Origin: Halotia wernerae
Lineage (GTDB): Bacteria > Cyanobacteriota > Cyanobacteriia > Cyanobacteriales > Nostocaceae
Direction of reading: 5' to 3'
Length of the DNA stretch: 64,000 nt
Assembly: GCA_034931985.1 (NCBI GenBank)
Contig: JAYGHB010000001.1
Span: 62,001 to 126,000, forward strand
In this document: one piece after another, positions 51,074 through 60,203 of the stretch
How the letters are laid out: the number at the start of each line of letters is the position of its first letter
How positions within the stretch are numbered: position 1 is the first letter of the stretch
Program-made: the position numbers and the translations under genes
Notes under the pieces: model-generated
Databases searched by the model: none
Told to the model about the DNA's origin: nothing
What the model saw: the letters and a program-made list of their open reading frames with translations, nothing else

Positions 51074-51660
51074 TATCCCCTCGCCCTTCTTCGTTTTACG
51101 CTCAATTCGCCATCAAGCCATTGTTCCATCGCGGCGACCTCCCGGCGGATGAATTTCTCGTCATGCAGCGCGTTGGCGAGCGCCGAGACGCCTTGCACGC
51201 GCGCCAGCAAATGCCGGGCGAGTTCGGGCGCCTTCTTGCGCTTGCCCGCCTCGACGAAACGCGCCGTCAGCCAATCTGCGAATTGCGCCATGATCTTGTT
51301 GGCGCCTTTTTGCGCGGCGTGGTCGAGTTTCGCCAACTCGCCGCACAACGTGCCGACCGGGCAGCCGTAGAGCATGATCTTGGCGCGGTTGTCGATCAGC
51401 ATGCGGATGAACGCGACGATGCGCTCGCGCGGGCCATCCGCCCCTTCGACCCAGGCATCGAGCATCGCGCGCGTGCGGCCGGCGCGCCGGTCGATCACCG
51501 CGTCGAGGATCTCGTCCTTCGTCTTGAAGTGATAGTAGAAATTGCCGCGCGAGATCTTCACCGCCGCCGCGATATCCGCGAAGGATGTGCGCTCGTAGCC
51601 TTGGCGGTAGAACAGATCGTCGGCGCGGGCGACGATCTCGGCGCGCGTTTGAAGGGTCAT
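51073..51660 (-). CDS. TetR-family transcriptional regulator
   Basis: A 195-aa regulator. Residues about 5-50 form the TetR DNA-binding domain (DDLFYRQGYERTSFADIAA, then GNFYYHFKTKDEIL). The C-terminal ligand-binding domain contains YGCPVGTL, common in YxaF/LmrA-like regulators of quinone-type oxidoreductases. It is divergent from an NmrA/QorB-like gene and a perfect palindrome lies between, so it probably represses both directions. tag is cotranscribed downstream. Confidence 0.92.
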   Translation of the reverse strand: MTLQTRAEIVARADDLFYRQGYERTSFADIAAAVKISRGNFYYHFKTKDEILDAVIDRRAGRTRAMLDAWVEGADGPRERIVAFIRMLIDNRAKIMLYGCPVGTLCGELAKLDHAAQKGANKIMAQFADWLTARFVEAGKRKKAPELARHLLARVQGVSALANALHDEKFIRREVAAMEQWLDGELSVKRRRARG

Positions 51661-51670
51661 TGAGAATTTT

Positions 51671-51686
51671 TAGGACAATCGTCCTA
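51671..51686. promoter_or_regulatory. TetR operator palindrome
   Basis: TAGGAC (51671-51676) and GTCCTA (51681-51686) form a perfect inverted repeat with 4 bases between. It lies 10 bases upstream of the TetR start and 120 upstream of the divergent oxidoreductase. Position and form fit autorepression by the TetR protein. Confidence 0.7.
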
Positions 51687-51805
51687 TGCCGTCAATACGG
51701 CAAAAGTTGCCCCGGCGAACGCTACTTACTTTCGCGTGCCTACTTTCCTTCTCCGCGTCGATGACCAACTCTCCAGCCATCGCAACGCCAAAAAGGACTC
51801 CGACC

Positions 51806-52651
51806 ATGACCATCGCGATCACCGGCGCCACGGGCGCACTCGGCCGCCTCGCCATCGCCGCCCTCAAGCGCCGTTCACCCGGCGCCAAGCTCGTCGCGCT
51901 CGTGCGCGATCCCGCCAAGGCAGCCGATCTGGGCGTCGAGGCGCGTGCCGCCGACTACACGAAGCCCGAAACGCTCGCCGCCGCGCTCAAAGATATCGAT
52001 ACGCTCGCGCTCATCTCGTCGAACGATTTCAACGATCGCGCCGGACAGCATCGCAACGTCATCGACGCGGCGAAGAAGGCGGGTGTGGGCCGCATCGTCT
52101 ACACCAGCATTCTGAAGGGCTTCGATTCCGGCATGTGGCTCGCCCTCGATCATCATGCGACGGAAACGGCGCTCGCCGCGTCGGGCATCGCGCACACCAT
52201 TCTGCGCAACGGCTGGTACACCGAAAACTATACCGGCGCGTTGAAGGGCGCCGTCGAGCACGGCGCCGTGATCGGCGCATCCGGCACGGGCAAGATCGCC
52301 TCGGCCGCGCGCGCGGACTACGCCGAAGCGCTGGCCGTCGCCCTGCTCGACGCGGCGCATGGCGGCAAAGTCTACGAACTGGCGGGCGATACGGCGTTCA
52401 CGATGGCCGAATTCGCGGCCGAAGTGTCGCGCGCGTCGGGCAAGACGATCGCCTACAACGATCTGCCGCAAGCAGCCTATGCGGGCGCGCTCAAATCCTT
52501 CGGCCTGCCCGAAGGCTTCGCCAACGCCGTCGCCGACGCGGACGCCCACGCGGCAAAAGGCCAGTTGTTCGACGACGGCCGCGCGCTGTCGCGGCTGATC
52601 GGCCGCCCGACCACGCCGATCGCCGTTACGATCAAAGCCGCCCTCGCCTGA
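51806..52651 (+). CDS. NmrA/QorB-like NAD(P)-dependent oxidoreductase
   Basis: A 281-aa atypical SDR. The nucleotide loop ITGATGALGRLAI is at the N terminus, then LVALVRDPAKAADLG and GVGRIVYTSILKG, followed by NGWYTENYTGAL. The lack of the YxxxK pair and the pattern suggest NmrA or quinone oxidoreductase QorB (YtfG). Probably reduces quinones or senses NADPH. AAAGGAC is 7-8 bases upstream of ATG 51806. Controlled by the divergent TetR gene (inference). Confidence 0.88.
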   Translation: MTIAITGATGALGRLAIAALKRRSPGAKLVALVRDPAKAADLGVEARAADYTKPETLAAALKDIDTLALISSNDFNDRAGQHRNVIDAAKKAGVGRIVYTSILKGFDSGMWLALDHHATETALAASGIAHTILRNGWYTENYTGALKGAVEHGAVIGASGTGKIASAARADYAEALAVALLDAAHGGKVYELAGDTAFTMAEFAAEVSRASGKTIAYNDLPQAAYAGALKSFGLPEGFANAVADADAHAAKGQLFDDGRALSRLIGRPTTPIAVTIKAALA

Positions 52652-52655
52652 TCGG

Positions 52656-54332
52656 CTATACCCCTCGGCCGGCGAGCGTCTCGCGCCGGCCGAGCAGACC
52701 GATCACGATCAGCGGAATCATCGTGGTCAGAACGATGGCGACGAACGCCATCGCCATGCCCAAGCCGACCGAGCCTTGATCGAATTGTTTCCAGATGAAG
52801 GTCGCGACGGTCTGCGTGCCGACAGGGGCGACCAAAGTCGACGCGACGAGTTCGCGCGTCGCGACGGCGAAGACGAGCAGCATCGCCGTGACGACGCTGG
52901 GGGCGATCAATGGCAGCACGATGCGCCGGAACGCGATGAAAGCATTCGCGCCGGACACACGCGCCGCCGCTTCCAAATTGTCGCCGATCTGCGCCAGCGC
53001 AGCACTCGCATAGCGCACCGGTTGCGGCAACAGGATGCAGGCATAAGCGAGCAGCAGGATTAGCGGCGTGCCGTAGGGCGTGAACGGCAAAGCGGGCTGG
53101 TTCCACGCCAGGATCAAACCGACGGCGACGACGACGCCGGGCAAGGCATGCGGCAATGCGGTCAGCATGTCCAAGGCCGTGCGCGCGCGGAACTTCGTCT
53201 TCGCCACGACATAGGCCGTGCCCACACCAAGCGCGCCCGTGACCAATGCGGTCGCGATGCCGAGCGTCACGCTGGTGGTCAAAGCGCGCATCGCCCCGGC
53301 CCCGTCGTTACTGATCGCCACGAAATGTTGAAGCCCGAGATTGCCGAGCGCAAGCCCGCCCGACACGGTGCGCGACAGCGCCGTCGCCAGAATGCCGCCC
53401 AGCGGGATCAATGTCGCGGCGGTCGCGACGATCGCGAACAAGATCAGCACCGGCACGGTCCAGGCGCCGAGCGCGCGCTTATCCGTCGCCAGCGGCTTGC
53501 CGCTTGTCGTCACCCAGTTGCCGCGCGCGACGATCGCGCGCTGGATCAGGAACGCGGCGAGCGACAACGCCACCAAAAGCATCGAGAAGAACGCGGCCCC
53601 GGCCAGGTCGATCGGCCAATCGGCCACGCGGTGATCGATCTCCGTCACCAGCACATCGAAGCCCGAGCGGCGGCCGAGTGTGGCGGGCGTGCCGTATTCC
53701 TCGATCGTCGCGGCGAACACGAGCAGCAGGCTCGCTGCCAAGCCGGGCGTCGCCAAAGGTAACGTCACGCGCCAGAAGGCGCGGCCGGGCGTGGCGCCGA
53801 ACACGCGCGCGACATCGGCCCAGCGCGCGCCGATCGCTTCGACGGTCCGCGACACCGCGAAATAGACCAGCGGAAAGGTATGCAGCGCCATGACCAGCGC
53901 CATGCCCCAGACCGAGAACAGGAACGGCCCGAGATGGAAACCGAATATCTGCTGGGCATAGCCGCGCGGCTGAAGCGTCAGCACCCAGCCCAGCGTGGCG
54001 ATATAAGGCGGGATCATGAACGGGACGAGCATCGCCACGTCCCAGAACTTCGCGAACGGCACACGGTACAAGGCGCGCAAGATCGCCAGCGGCACGGCGA
54101 TCGCCGCGGCCAAAGCCGATACGCCCACGCCTAATGCCAGCGTATTGAAGGTCAAGCGGATCAGCTTGGGATCGTCGAGCAGTTTGGGCACATGCGCGAA
54201 GGGCTTGGCGAGCGAGCCCGCGCCGATCTCCGGAAAAATCGCCTGTAGAACCACGAACGCGACAGGCACGGCGACGACGAAGCAAAGCCCCGCCGCCGCC
54301 GCCCAGCCGAAACGCTCGCTCGCCGCGATCAC
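52656..54332 (-). CDS. Ferric-type ABC transporter permease (two fused domains)
   Basis: A 558-aa permease with two BPD_transp_1 domains of about 250 residues, as in FbpB/SfuB. EAA-like loops appear as ADVARVFGATPGRAFWRVTLPLA and EAAARVSGANAFIAFRRIVLPLI. The start is GTG 54332, whose last bases overlap the binding-protein TGA (GTGA). The frame continues open upstream for another 1.2 kb, but that is shadow of the binding-protein gene. Probable substrate Fe(III), by family of the partner protein. Confidence 0.9.
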   Translation of the reverse strand: MIAASERFGWAAAAGLCFVVAVPVAFVVLQAIFPEIGAGSLAKPFAHVPKLLDDPKLIRLTFNTLALGVGVSALAAAIAVPLAILRALYRVPFAKFWDVAMLVPFMIPPYIATLGWVLTLQPRGYAQQIFGFHLGPFLFSVWGMALVMALHTFPLVYFAVSRTVEAIGARWADVARVFGATPGRAFWRVTLPLATPGLAASLLLVFAATIEEYGTPATLGRRSGFDVLVTEIDHRVADWPIDLAGAAFFSMLLVALSLAAFLIQRAIVARGNWVTTSGKPLATDKRALGAWTVPVLILFAIVATAATLIPLGGILATALSRTVSGGLALGNLGLQHFVAISNDGAGAMRALTTSVTLGIATALVTGALGVGTAYVVAKTKFRARTALDMLTALPHALPGVVVAVGLILAWNQPALPFTPYGTPLILLLAYACILLPQPVRYASAALAQIGDNLEAAARVSGANAFIAFRRIVLPLIAPSVVTAMLLVFAVATRELVASTLVAPVGTQTVATFIWKQFDQGSVGLGMAMAFVAIVLTTMIPLIVIGLLGRRETLAGRGV

Positions 54333-55270
54333 TTGCCGAAGTTCTTGGCGAAGTCCTTGAGGATTTCGTCGCGGCGGCGATAGACCGCTTCGACGTCGAG
54401 TTCGAGCAATTTCAGATCGCGCATCAGCGGCCGGTTGGCGGCGATGTCCGCGCGCGCGGGGATGAGATACGTGTCCGCGACCAGCTTCTGGCCCTCGTCC
54501 GACAGCATATAGTCGATGAACGCTTTGGCTTCCGTCTGGTTCTTCGACCATTTGAGGATCATCGCGGGGCGCGGCGCGACAACGGTGCCCGAGGCCGGGA
54601 AGATCACGTCGATCGTCTCGCCTTTCGCCTTGGCGGCGAGCGAGATGTAATCGACCGCGCCGAACACGGCGGCTTTGGCGCCTTGCATCACCGGATTCAA
54701 CGCATCGGCATTGGCGCCCGCGACGATGGCGCCGTTGGCGGCGAGTTGTTTGAAGAGATCGGGCGCATGCGCCTGCAACGCCGCGACCAGTTCGAAGGAC
54801 GAGCCCGATTGCGCGGGATCGGGCAGATTGACGAGATCCTTGTACGCCGGCTTCGTGAGGTCGGCCCATTCGGCGGGCTTGGGCGTTTTGCTGCTCGGAT
54901 TCCACGCGATGCCGAGCGCCGAGACGCCTTGCGCCACGGCGGTTTCGGTTTTGAGGAACGCGGGCACGGTCGCGGCGTTCGGGCTGGTATAGGCCAGCAA
55001 GCGGTCGCGCTTGGCGAAGTCGCTGGCCGTGTCCCACGACGCGGAGATCAGCACATCGACGACCGGGTTGGCGGCTTCGGCTTCGATCCGCGCCATGATG
55101 CGGCCCGTGGTCGCCTGGAATGTCTTCACCTTGATGCCGGTCTTCTTGGTGAAGCCCTCGGACATCTTGTCGATCAGGCTGCCGGGCCCGGCGGTGTAGA
55201 CGGTAATATCGGCGAAAGCGGGACCGGCGGCGAACAACATCGCACCGGCGAGCAGAATATTCCGGATCAT
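54329..55270 (-). CDS. Ferric-type ABC substrate-binding protein (FbpA-like)
   Basis: A 313-aa periplasmic protein with a Sec signal peptide (cleavage after AFA-D, near residue 20). The mature start ITVYTAGPGSLIDKMSEGF and NPVVDVLISASWDT are characteristic of Fe(III)/spermidine-type class-D binding proteins. AAGGAG is positioned 6 bases before ATG 55270, so this is preferred to ATG 55276, which abuts it. The metal-binding Tyr pair of FbpA cannot be confirmed by eye, so phosphonate or other ligands remain possible. Between ATPase and permease genes of the same operon. Confidence 0.88.
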   Translation of the reverse strand: MIRNILLAGAMLFAAGPAFADITVYTAGPGSLIDKMSEGFTKKTGIKVKTFQATTGRIMARIEAEAANPVVDVLISASWDTASDFAKRDRLLAYTSPNAATVPAFLKTETAVAQGVSALGIAWNPSSKTPKPAEWADLTKPAYKDLVNLPDPAQSGSSFELVAALQAHAPDLFKQLAANGAIVAGANADALNPVMQGAKAAVFGAVDYISLAAKAKGETIDVIFPASGTVVAPRPAMILKWSKNQTEAKAFIDYMLSDEGQKLVADTYLIPARADIAANRPLMRDLKLLELDVEAVYRRRDEILKDFAKNFGK

Positions 55271-55290
55271 CTTCATCTCCTTCTTTCGTT

Positions 55291-56367
55291 TTATTCGGCG
55301 AACCAGCGCAACGCGGCCGGATCGATATGCAGCGAAACTTCCGAGCCGATCGCGGCGCGCGACGGCGCGAGGAAGGAAAGTTCGAAACCCGTTTCGGCCG
55401 GGCCGATGCGCAAGCGCGTCCAATGGCCGTCGCCGCGAAACGCGGAAGCTTGCACGGTCCCGCGTAAATCCAACGCCCCCGCCCCGGGCCTGACGTCGCG
55501 CGATGCGAGCAGCACGCGTTGCGGGGCGGCGATCGGCGGGTCGGGCAAACGGATATCCGTGCCCGCAAGCCGCCACGCGCCGTCTTGGCGCGTCACCGGG
55601 ACGACGGCGCCCAAGCGCAGGAATTCGGCGACATGCGCGCTGCCGGGATTTCCGGCGAGATCCTCGGGCGGTGCGAGTTGTTCGATCAAGCCGCCACGCA
55701 TCACCGCGACGTCGTGGGCGAGCGAGAAGGCTTCGCTTTGATCGTGGGTCACGTAAAGCGCGGTGAGGCCCAGTTGCGCGACGAGCGCCGCGAGCTCGCC
55801 GACCATCGTCTCGCGAAGTTCCCGGTCCAAATTCGACAGAGGCTCGTCGAACAGCACGAGATCGGGTTCCGCGACGATGGCGCGCGCGATCGCCACGCGT
55901 TGCTGCTGGCCGCCGGACATGTCCGAGACACGGCGTTCGGCATAGACCGACAAGCCTACACGCGCGAGCGCGGCTTCGACGCGGGCGTCGCGCTCGGCGC
56001 GCCCCACCTTGCGCATTTCCAGCGGAAACGCGACGTTGCCGGCGACCGGCAAATGCGGCCACAGCGCGTAGTCCTGGAACACCATGCCGAGATTGCGCCG
56101 CTCGGGCGGCACGAACGCGCCGGACGCGGCATCCGCGACGGGTGTGCCCGAAAACGATATGCGGCCTTGCGTCGGCGCCAGCAGACCGGCGATCAAGCGC
56201 AGCAACGTCGTTTTGCCGCAACCCGACGGCCCCAGCAAGGCGAGCGTGCGCCCCCGCTGAAGACGCAAATCGATCTCGCCCAATGCAGCACCGCCGCCCG
56301 GATAGGCGAAGCGCAAACCTTGAATCGAAACCGCGTCGATCGATATATCGTTGGCTTTGTGAATCAC
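55291..56367 (-). CDS. ABC transporter ATP-binding protein (FbpC-like)
   Basis: A 358-aa ATPase. Walker A is GPSGCGKTTLL, Q-loop VFQDYALWPH, signature SDMSGGQQQRVAIARA, Walker B LVLFDEPLSNLD and H-loop TALYVTHDQ. After residue about 240 there is a TOBE-like regulatory domain. GTG 56367 is the likely start; a hairpin lies a few bases before it. Gene order ATPase, binding protein, permease is unusual but all three are closely spaced and on one strand. Confidence 0.9.
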   Translation of the reverse strand: MIHKANDISIDAVSIQGLRFAYPGGGAALGEIDLRLQRGRTLALLGPSGCGKTTLLRLIAGLLAPTQGRISFSGTPVADAASGAFVPPERRNLGMVFQDYALWPHLPVAGNVAFPLEMRKVGRAERDARVEAALARVGLSVYAERRVSDMSGGQQQRVAIARAIVAEPDLVLFDEPLSNLDRELRETMVGELAALVAQLGLTALYVTHDQSEAFSLAHDVAVMRGGLIEQLAPPEDLAGNPGSAHVAEFLRLGAVVPVTRQDGAWRLAGTDIRLPDPPIAAPQRVLLASRDVRPGAGALDLRGTVQASAFRGDGHWTRLRIGPAETGFELSFLAPSRAAIGSEVSLHIDPAALRWFAE

Positions 56368-56371
56368 TTTT

Positions 56372-56393
56372 CGTCCGTCGATTGCAACGGACG
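56372..56393 (-). promoter_or_regulatory. Inverted repeat adjacent to the ABC ATPase start
   Basis: CGTCCGT (56372-56378) and ACGGACG (56387-56393) form a perfect 7-bp inverted repeat with an 8-base loop, ending 5 bases before GTG 56367 on the minus strand. As RNA it would occlude the translation start; as DNA it could be an operator. A perfect -35 (TTGACA, minus strand, 56424-56419) lies just upstream, without a clear -10. Confidence 0.45.
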
Positions 56394-56429
56394 CTAAGGC
56401 GATTGCGTGACGTTTAGGTGTCAACTTTG

Positions 56430-57500
56430 TTACGATCCGGCGACAGCCGCCCGTCCCCGCGCGATAACCGCGTGGATGTAGCGCAGCTTCTCCATGACCG
56501 CCGGCGAGATCATGAACGGATAGAGATCCGGCGCGCCCATGGTTCGGCTGAGACTGTTGATCGCATAAGTCAGCGGCAGCCAGGCGTCGATCAGCGTTTC
56601 CACGTCGGACACGCGATAGGGATCGAACGCGACCTTGGTTTCGACGCCGGCCTCGTCGCCCACTTCGGGGTTGACGCTGACGCCGAAGGCGCCGGCCATC
56701 TCCAGCGCATCGACGATGTGAAGATAATGGGCCCATGTTTCGGCCCAATCCTCCCACGGATGCATCGTCGCGTAGGCGCTCACGAAATGCTCGCGCCAAT
56801 CCTCGGGCGCGCCTTGCCGGTAGTGGCGCGCCAAGGCCGCGCCGTAGTCGGCACGTTCGTCGCCGAATACAGCGCGGAAACTTTCGAACGCGCCGCGATC
56901 GCGGACGAGCTTGTCCCAGTAATAATGCCCGACCTCGTGCCGGAAATGGCCGAGCAACGTTCGATAAAGCTCGCCCAGCAATGCGCGCGCCGCTTCGCGC
57001 CGGCCATCGTCGGCTTCCTTCAGTGCGATGGTGATGACGCCGTTGTCGTGGCCGGTCAGCACATGCGGACCCGCGGGCGGATCGGCGAGGAAATCGAAAA
57101 CCAGCGGCTCGGGATCGCCGTCGCCCAACGTCGGATGCGGCAAACCCAGCCGGATCAGCGAATAGATCAAGCGCCGCTTGGCGCTTTCGATCTTCCGCCA
57201 ATTCCGCCGGTACTCCGGCAGCGAGATGTCCGGAATGGTCCGGTTATGCTGGCACGCCGCGCAATACTCGTGACCGTCGGCGACGTCGACCATCCAGTTG
57301 CAGCCCCGGTCCTCCCAATTGCGGCAAAAGCGATAGCGCGCGTTGGGCCGCGCGAGCGCGATCCATTCCGCGCCATCCGCTTCGACGGCGCTGAGCACGC
57401 CCGCGTCCGGCAGATAGCCGAGCGTATGACCGCATCGCTCGCACAGCGTGTTTTCGAAATAGAGCCGCTGCGCGCAGGACTGACACTGAAAAATCTGCAT
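56430..57500 (-). CDS. Putative zinc-binding metallopeptidase with zinc-ribbon N terminus
   Basis: A 356-aa protein. The first 85 residues carry zinc-ribbon Cys pairs (FQCQSCAQRLYF, CERCGHTLGY, and CAAC around residue 81). A zincin-type HExxH motif, FRHEVGHYYWD, lies near residue 188, and a downstream Glu/Asp-rich EDWAETWAHYLH helix could complete the site. This is the DUF2248 family, whose substrate is not known. No signal peptide, so cytoplasmic. It is divergent from the pirin gene, 144 bases apart. Confidence 0.85.
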   Translation of the reverse strand: MQIFQCQSCAQRLYFENTLCERCGHTLGYLPDAGVLSAVEADGAEWIALARPNARYRFCRNWEDRGCNWMVDVADGHEYCAACQHNRTIPDISLPEYRRNWRKIESAKRRLIYSLIRLGLPHPTLGDGDPEPLVFDFLADPPAGPHVLTGHDNGVITIALKEADDGRREAARALLGELYRTLLGHFRHEVGHYYWDKLVRDRGAFESFRAVFGDERADYGAALARHYRQGAPEDWREHFVSAYATMHPWEDWAETWAHYLHIVDALEMAGAFGVSVNPEVGDEAGVETKVAFDPYRVSDVETLIDAWLPLTYAINSLSRTMGAPDLYPFMISPAVMEKLRYIHAVIARGRAAVAGS

Positions 57501-57644
57501 AAAAATGCGTCCGATCGATTGGTTCGCGCGATCATGCGCCCGGCGCGCGGCGGTTCCAACCCGGAAACGCTACGTGCCCTGCAGCCTTGAAAATTCCGTA
57601 CGAAAACATAGGTTAGACCTTCGCGTATGCGATCGGAGACGAAG

Positions 57645-58514
57645 ATGGAAAAGCAAGTACTCGGCGGGTTCGGCAACGATCACGGCCATTGGGTCGGCGA
57701 CGGGTTTCCCGTGCGCTCGCTGTTCTCCTACGATCGCTTCGGCGAGCATATCAGCCCGTTCCTGCTGCTCGACTATGCGGGGCCCCATCGGTTCGAGCCG
57801 ACCAATGCGCGGCGCGGCGTGGGCGAACACCCGCATCGCGGTTTCGAAACGGTAACCATCGTTTATGAAGGCGAGGTCGAGCATCGCGATTCGGCCGGGA
57901 ATGGCGGCATCATCGGCCCGGGCGACGTGCAATGGATGACCGCGGCCGGCGGCATCGTGCACGAGGAGTATCACGCGCCGTCTTTCGCGCGCAGCGGCGG
58001 TCCGTTCCGCATGATCCAGCTTTGGGTCAATCTGCCCGCGAAGGACAAAATGGCGCCGGCCGGTTATCAGGGCATCGTCGCCGCCGATATCCCGACCGTT
58101 CCGCTCGCCGGCGGCAACGCGCCGGTGCGCATCGTCGCGGGCGAATTGAATGGCGTGCGCGGCCCCGCCAAAACCTTCACGCCGGTCAATGTCTGGGACA
58201 TGAAGATCGCCGCCGGCACGGAAGTCGCCCTACCCTTGCCCGACGGTCATACGACCATGTTGATCGGCTTGGGCGGCACGGTCGTGGTCGCGGGCGAACA
58301 CGAATTGCGCGAAGCCAAGGGCATGCTGCTGAGCCTTGAGGGCGACAGCGCGACGATCCGCGCCAAGGACGACGCGATGCTGCTGGTGCTGACCGGCACG
58401 CCGCTGGGCGAGCCGATCGTCGGCTACGGCCCGTTCGTGATGAACAGCGAAGCCGAGATCCGCCAAGCGATCGACGATTTCAACAGCGGCCGCTTCGTTC
58501 AACCCGCCGCTTGA
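57645..58514 (+). CDS. Pirin-family protein
   Basis: A 289-aa double cupin. The metal ligands His, His and Glu are visible in GEHPHRGFETVTIVYEG and HEEYHAP, with GGIVHEE. Pirins are non-heme iron proteins; bacterial members include quercetinases and redox regulators. ATG 57645 has GGAG 7 bases upstream and is preferred over ATG 57627. The methyltransferase start overlaps its stop. Confidence 0.92.
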   Translation: MEKQVLGGFGNDHGHWVGDGFPVRSLFSYDRFGEHISPFLLLDYAGPHRFEPTNARRGVGEHPHRGFETVTIVYEGEVEHRDSAGNGGIIGPGDVQWMTAAGGIVHEEYHAPSFARSGGPFRMIQLWVNLPAKDKMAPAGYQGIVAADIPTVPLAGGNAPVRIVAGELNGVRGPAKTFTPVNVWDMKIAAGTEVALPLPDGHTTMLIGLGGTVVVAGEHELREAKGMLLSLEGDSATIRAKDDAMLLVLTGTPLGEPIVGYGPFVMNSEAEIRQAIDDFNSGRFVQPAA

Positions 58515-59206
58515 AAGCACTCGCCCTGGATCACAAGCCCTCGCACTTTCACGATCCGGCCGCCATCGCCACTTACGCGACCGGTATCGTGCGCAATGTG
58601 CCAGGCTTGGCCGATCTCCATCGCATGGTGATGTTGCTTCTTGCCGAAGCCGCACCGGCGGAGGCGCAAATTCTCGTCGTCGGTGCGGGCGGCGGTATGG
58701 AAACCAAGGCGATGGCCGAAGCGCAAGCGGCTTGGTGTTTCACCGGCGTTGATCCTTCACCGGCGATGCTGGACCTCGCGCGCCAAATGCTTGCGCCATT
58801 TGCGGATCGTGTCGATCTGCGCGAAGGCACCATCGATCAGGCATCCGAAGGCCCGTTCGATGGCGCAACCTGCCTTTTCACGCTGCATCACCTCGACCTG
58901 GACGCGCGACGGAAAACGTTGGCGGGAATTCGCCGCCGTCTTGCGCCGGGCACAAGGCTTGTGGTCGCGGCACACGCACCGCTCAGCCCTGCCCCCGAAC
59001 GCTGGATCGCGCTTTCGGTCGCCTTCGGCGATCGAGACGGTCCGGATTGGAGCAAGGCGGCAGCCGCCGGCCGGATGATGACGCAGCGTCTGCCATTGCT
59101 GACGCCGGCCCAGGAAGAATCGATGCTGCGCGAAGCCGGATTTGCGGACGTCGAACTGTTCTACGCCGCCTTCTCATTCCGGGGCTGGGTCGGAACGGCT
59201 GGTTAA
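58511..59206 (+). CDS. Class I SAM-dependent methyltransferase
   Basis: A 231-aa methyltransferase. The SAM loop ILVVGAGGGMETKAMA, the acidic end of strand beta-2 in FTGVDPSPAML, and CLFTLHHLDL (motif IV) are present. It starts with TTG 58511 in an overlap with the pirin stop (TTGA). FRGWVGTAG at the C terminus is not diagnostic. Substrate unknown; the operon link with pirin suggests a small hydroxylated aromatic, but this is speculation. Confidence 0.85.
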   Translation: MKALALDHKPSHFHDPAAIATYATGIVRNVPGLADLHRMVMLLLAEAAPAEAQILVVGAGGGMETKAMAEAQAAWCFTGVDPSPAMLDLARQMLAPFADRVDLREGTIDQASEGPFDGATCLFTLHHLDLDARRKTLAGIRRRLAPGTRLVVAAHAPLSPAPERWIALSVAFGDRDGPDWSKAAAAGRMMTQRLPLLTPAQEESMLREAGFADVELFYAAFSFRGWVGTAG

Positions 59207-59249
59207 CGCGAATCGCGCGCCGCACAGGTTTCATGCAGCCGCCATAGCC

Positions 59250-59909
59250 CTAAAAACTCGAGGGCTGCGGCGGCGGGGGCGACCAGCCGATCGGGGCGCG
59301 GCCCGGGATGCGCGCGCCCACGCCGACGACGGCCGATAAAATCCGCGCTTCGCCGCCGGGGCCCCGCAGCGGCACCATCAGCCGCTCCCAATGCGCGACC
59401 GGAATCCACGGCAGCGTGTCATTGCGCGTGTAGACCGCGCAATTGTGGCGCAGCACCAGCATGTAGCTCGCCAGAAAAAACGCCGGGCCGGGGCCGGCTT
59501 GCGGACGGATTGCCAGATCGGACATACGCCCGCTTTGCAGTTGCGCCGTCGACTTGACGGCGACACCGTCGCCGTAGATCGCGAAACGGAAATCGCCGTC
59601 GGGGACCGGATCAACGATATTGAAATAGCGCAGATCGGCGCCCAGCGTTTCTGGCTTGAACGCGGTTTGGCGAAGCCCGCCGGGGGCGAATGCACCGGCC
59701 GCCTCTAATTTGGCGTAGATGCGCCGAACGGTTTCGTCGTCGATATCGGCCGGCGCGGGATTGCGCAGGATCCGCGCTTCATTCATCCCAGCCTGGGCCC
59801 AAATACGCTTGAGCGTCAGCGACGTGTCGCCGAAATCCAGCTCGTCGACGATGGACCGCGCGGTCGCAACCAATTCCCGGCGAACGATTTCAAGCCGCTG
59901 ATCCTGCAT
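59250..59909 (-). CDS. PAS_5-like protein
   Basis: A 219-aa protein. An N-terminal helical part (MQDQRLEIVRRELVATARSI) is followed by a PAS-like beta domain with LRYFNIVDPVPDGDFRFAIYG and IPVAHWERLMVPLRG. This resembles the PAS_5 family widespread in Alphaproteobacteria, which has no known enzyme domain. The end PPPPQPSSF is flexible. Function unknown. Confidence 0.6.
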   Translation of the reverse strand: MQDQRLEIVRRELVATARSIVDELDFGDTSLTLKRIWAQAGMNEARILRNPAPADIDDETVRRIYAKLEAAGAFAPGGLRQTAFKPETLGADLRYFNIVDPVPDGDFRFAIYGDGVAVKSTAQLQSGRMSDLAIRPQAGPGPAFFLASYMLVLRHNCAVYTRNDTLPWIPVAHWERLMVPLRGPGGEARILSAVVGVGARIPGRAPIGWSPPPPQPSSF

Positions 59910-60028
59910 AACCCAAGGTCCACAACGAGGCCGCTAATCCACCACTATTCCTTGCATTCGCCGGGCCAGCCGCGAGCCTCAACGCTTCGCCGAGGGGCCG
60001 CAGCACCGGCCGAAGCGCGCGCGGCCGC

Positions 60029-60104
60029 GTTCACCGCCTCCCCCAAAAACACAATGCCCACGCCACCTTTTCGGAGACCTGGGCATTGTGGCGGAGGGGA
60101 TGGG
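60029..60104. repeat. Direct repeat copy 1 (tRNA-Ser 3' flank remnant)
   Basis: Together with copy 2 this forms a duplication with a constant offset of 175 bases. Both begin GTTCACCGC, have TCCCC and AA, then a hairpin in the same relative place, then TGGCGGAGGGGATGGG (60089-60104 here, identical to 60264-60279). In this copy the hairpin arms are CACAATGCCCA/TGGGCATTGTG, different from copy 2, and the sequence that follows (GTTGAAAATCC) is a degenerate T-arm. The 354-base gap from 59910 to 60263 holds no gene besides these repeats. Confidence 0.7.
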
Positions 60105-60203
60105 GTTGAAAATCCGCGCTGATGGCGCGGACTCTTCCTCGCGGCAGCTCGGACTTCGCTGGCGCTGCGCGCCTTTCGCGCCGCGCGGCCCAACCAAGAG
60201 TTC

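Noticed and set aside
52656..55568. Single 970-codon fusion of ABC binding protein and permease
   Set aside because: The upstream part is an out-of-frame reading of the binding-protein gene; the GTGA overlap at 54329-54332 explains the permease start.
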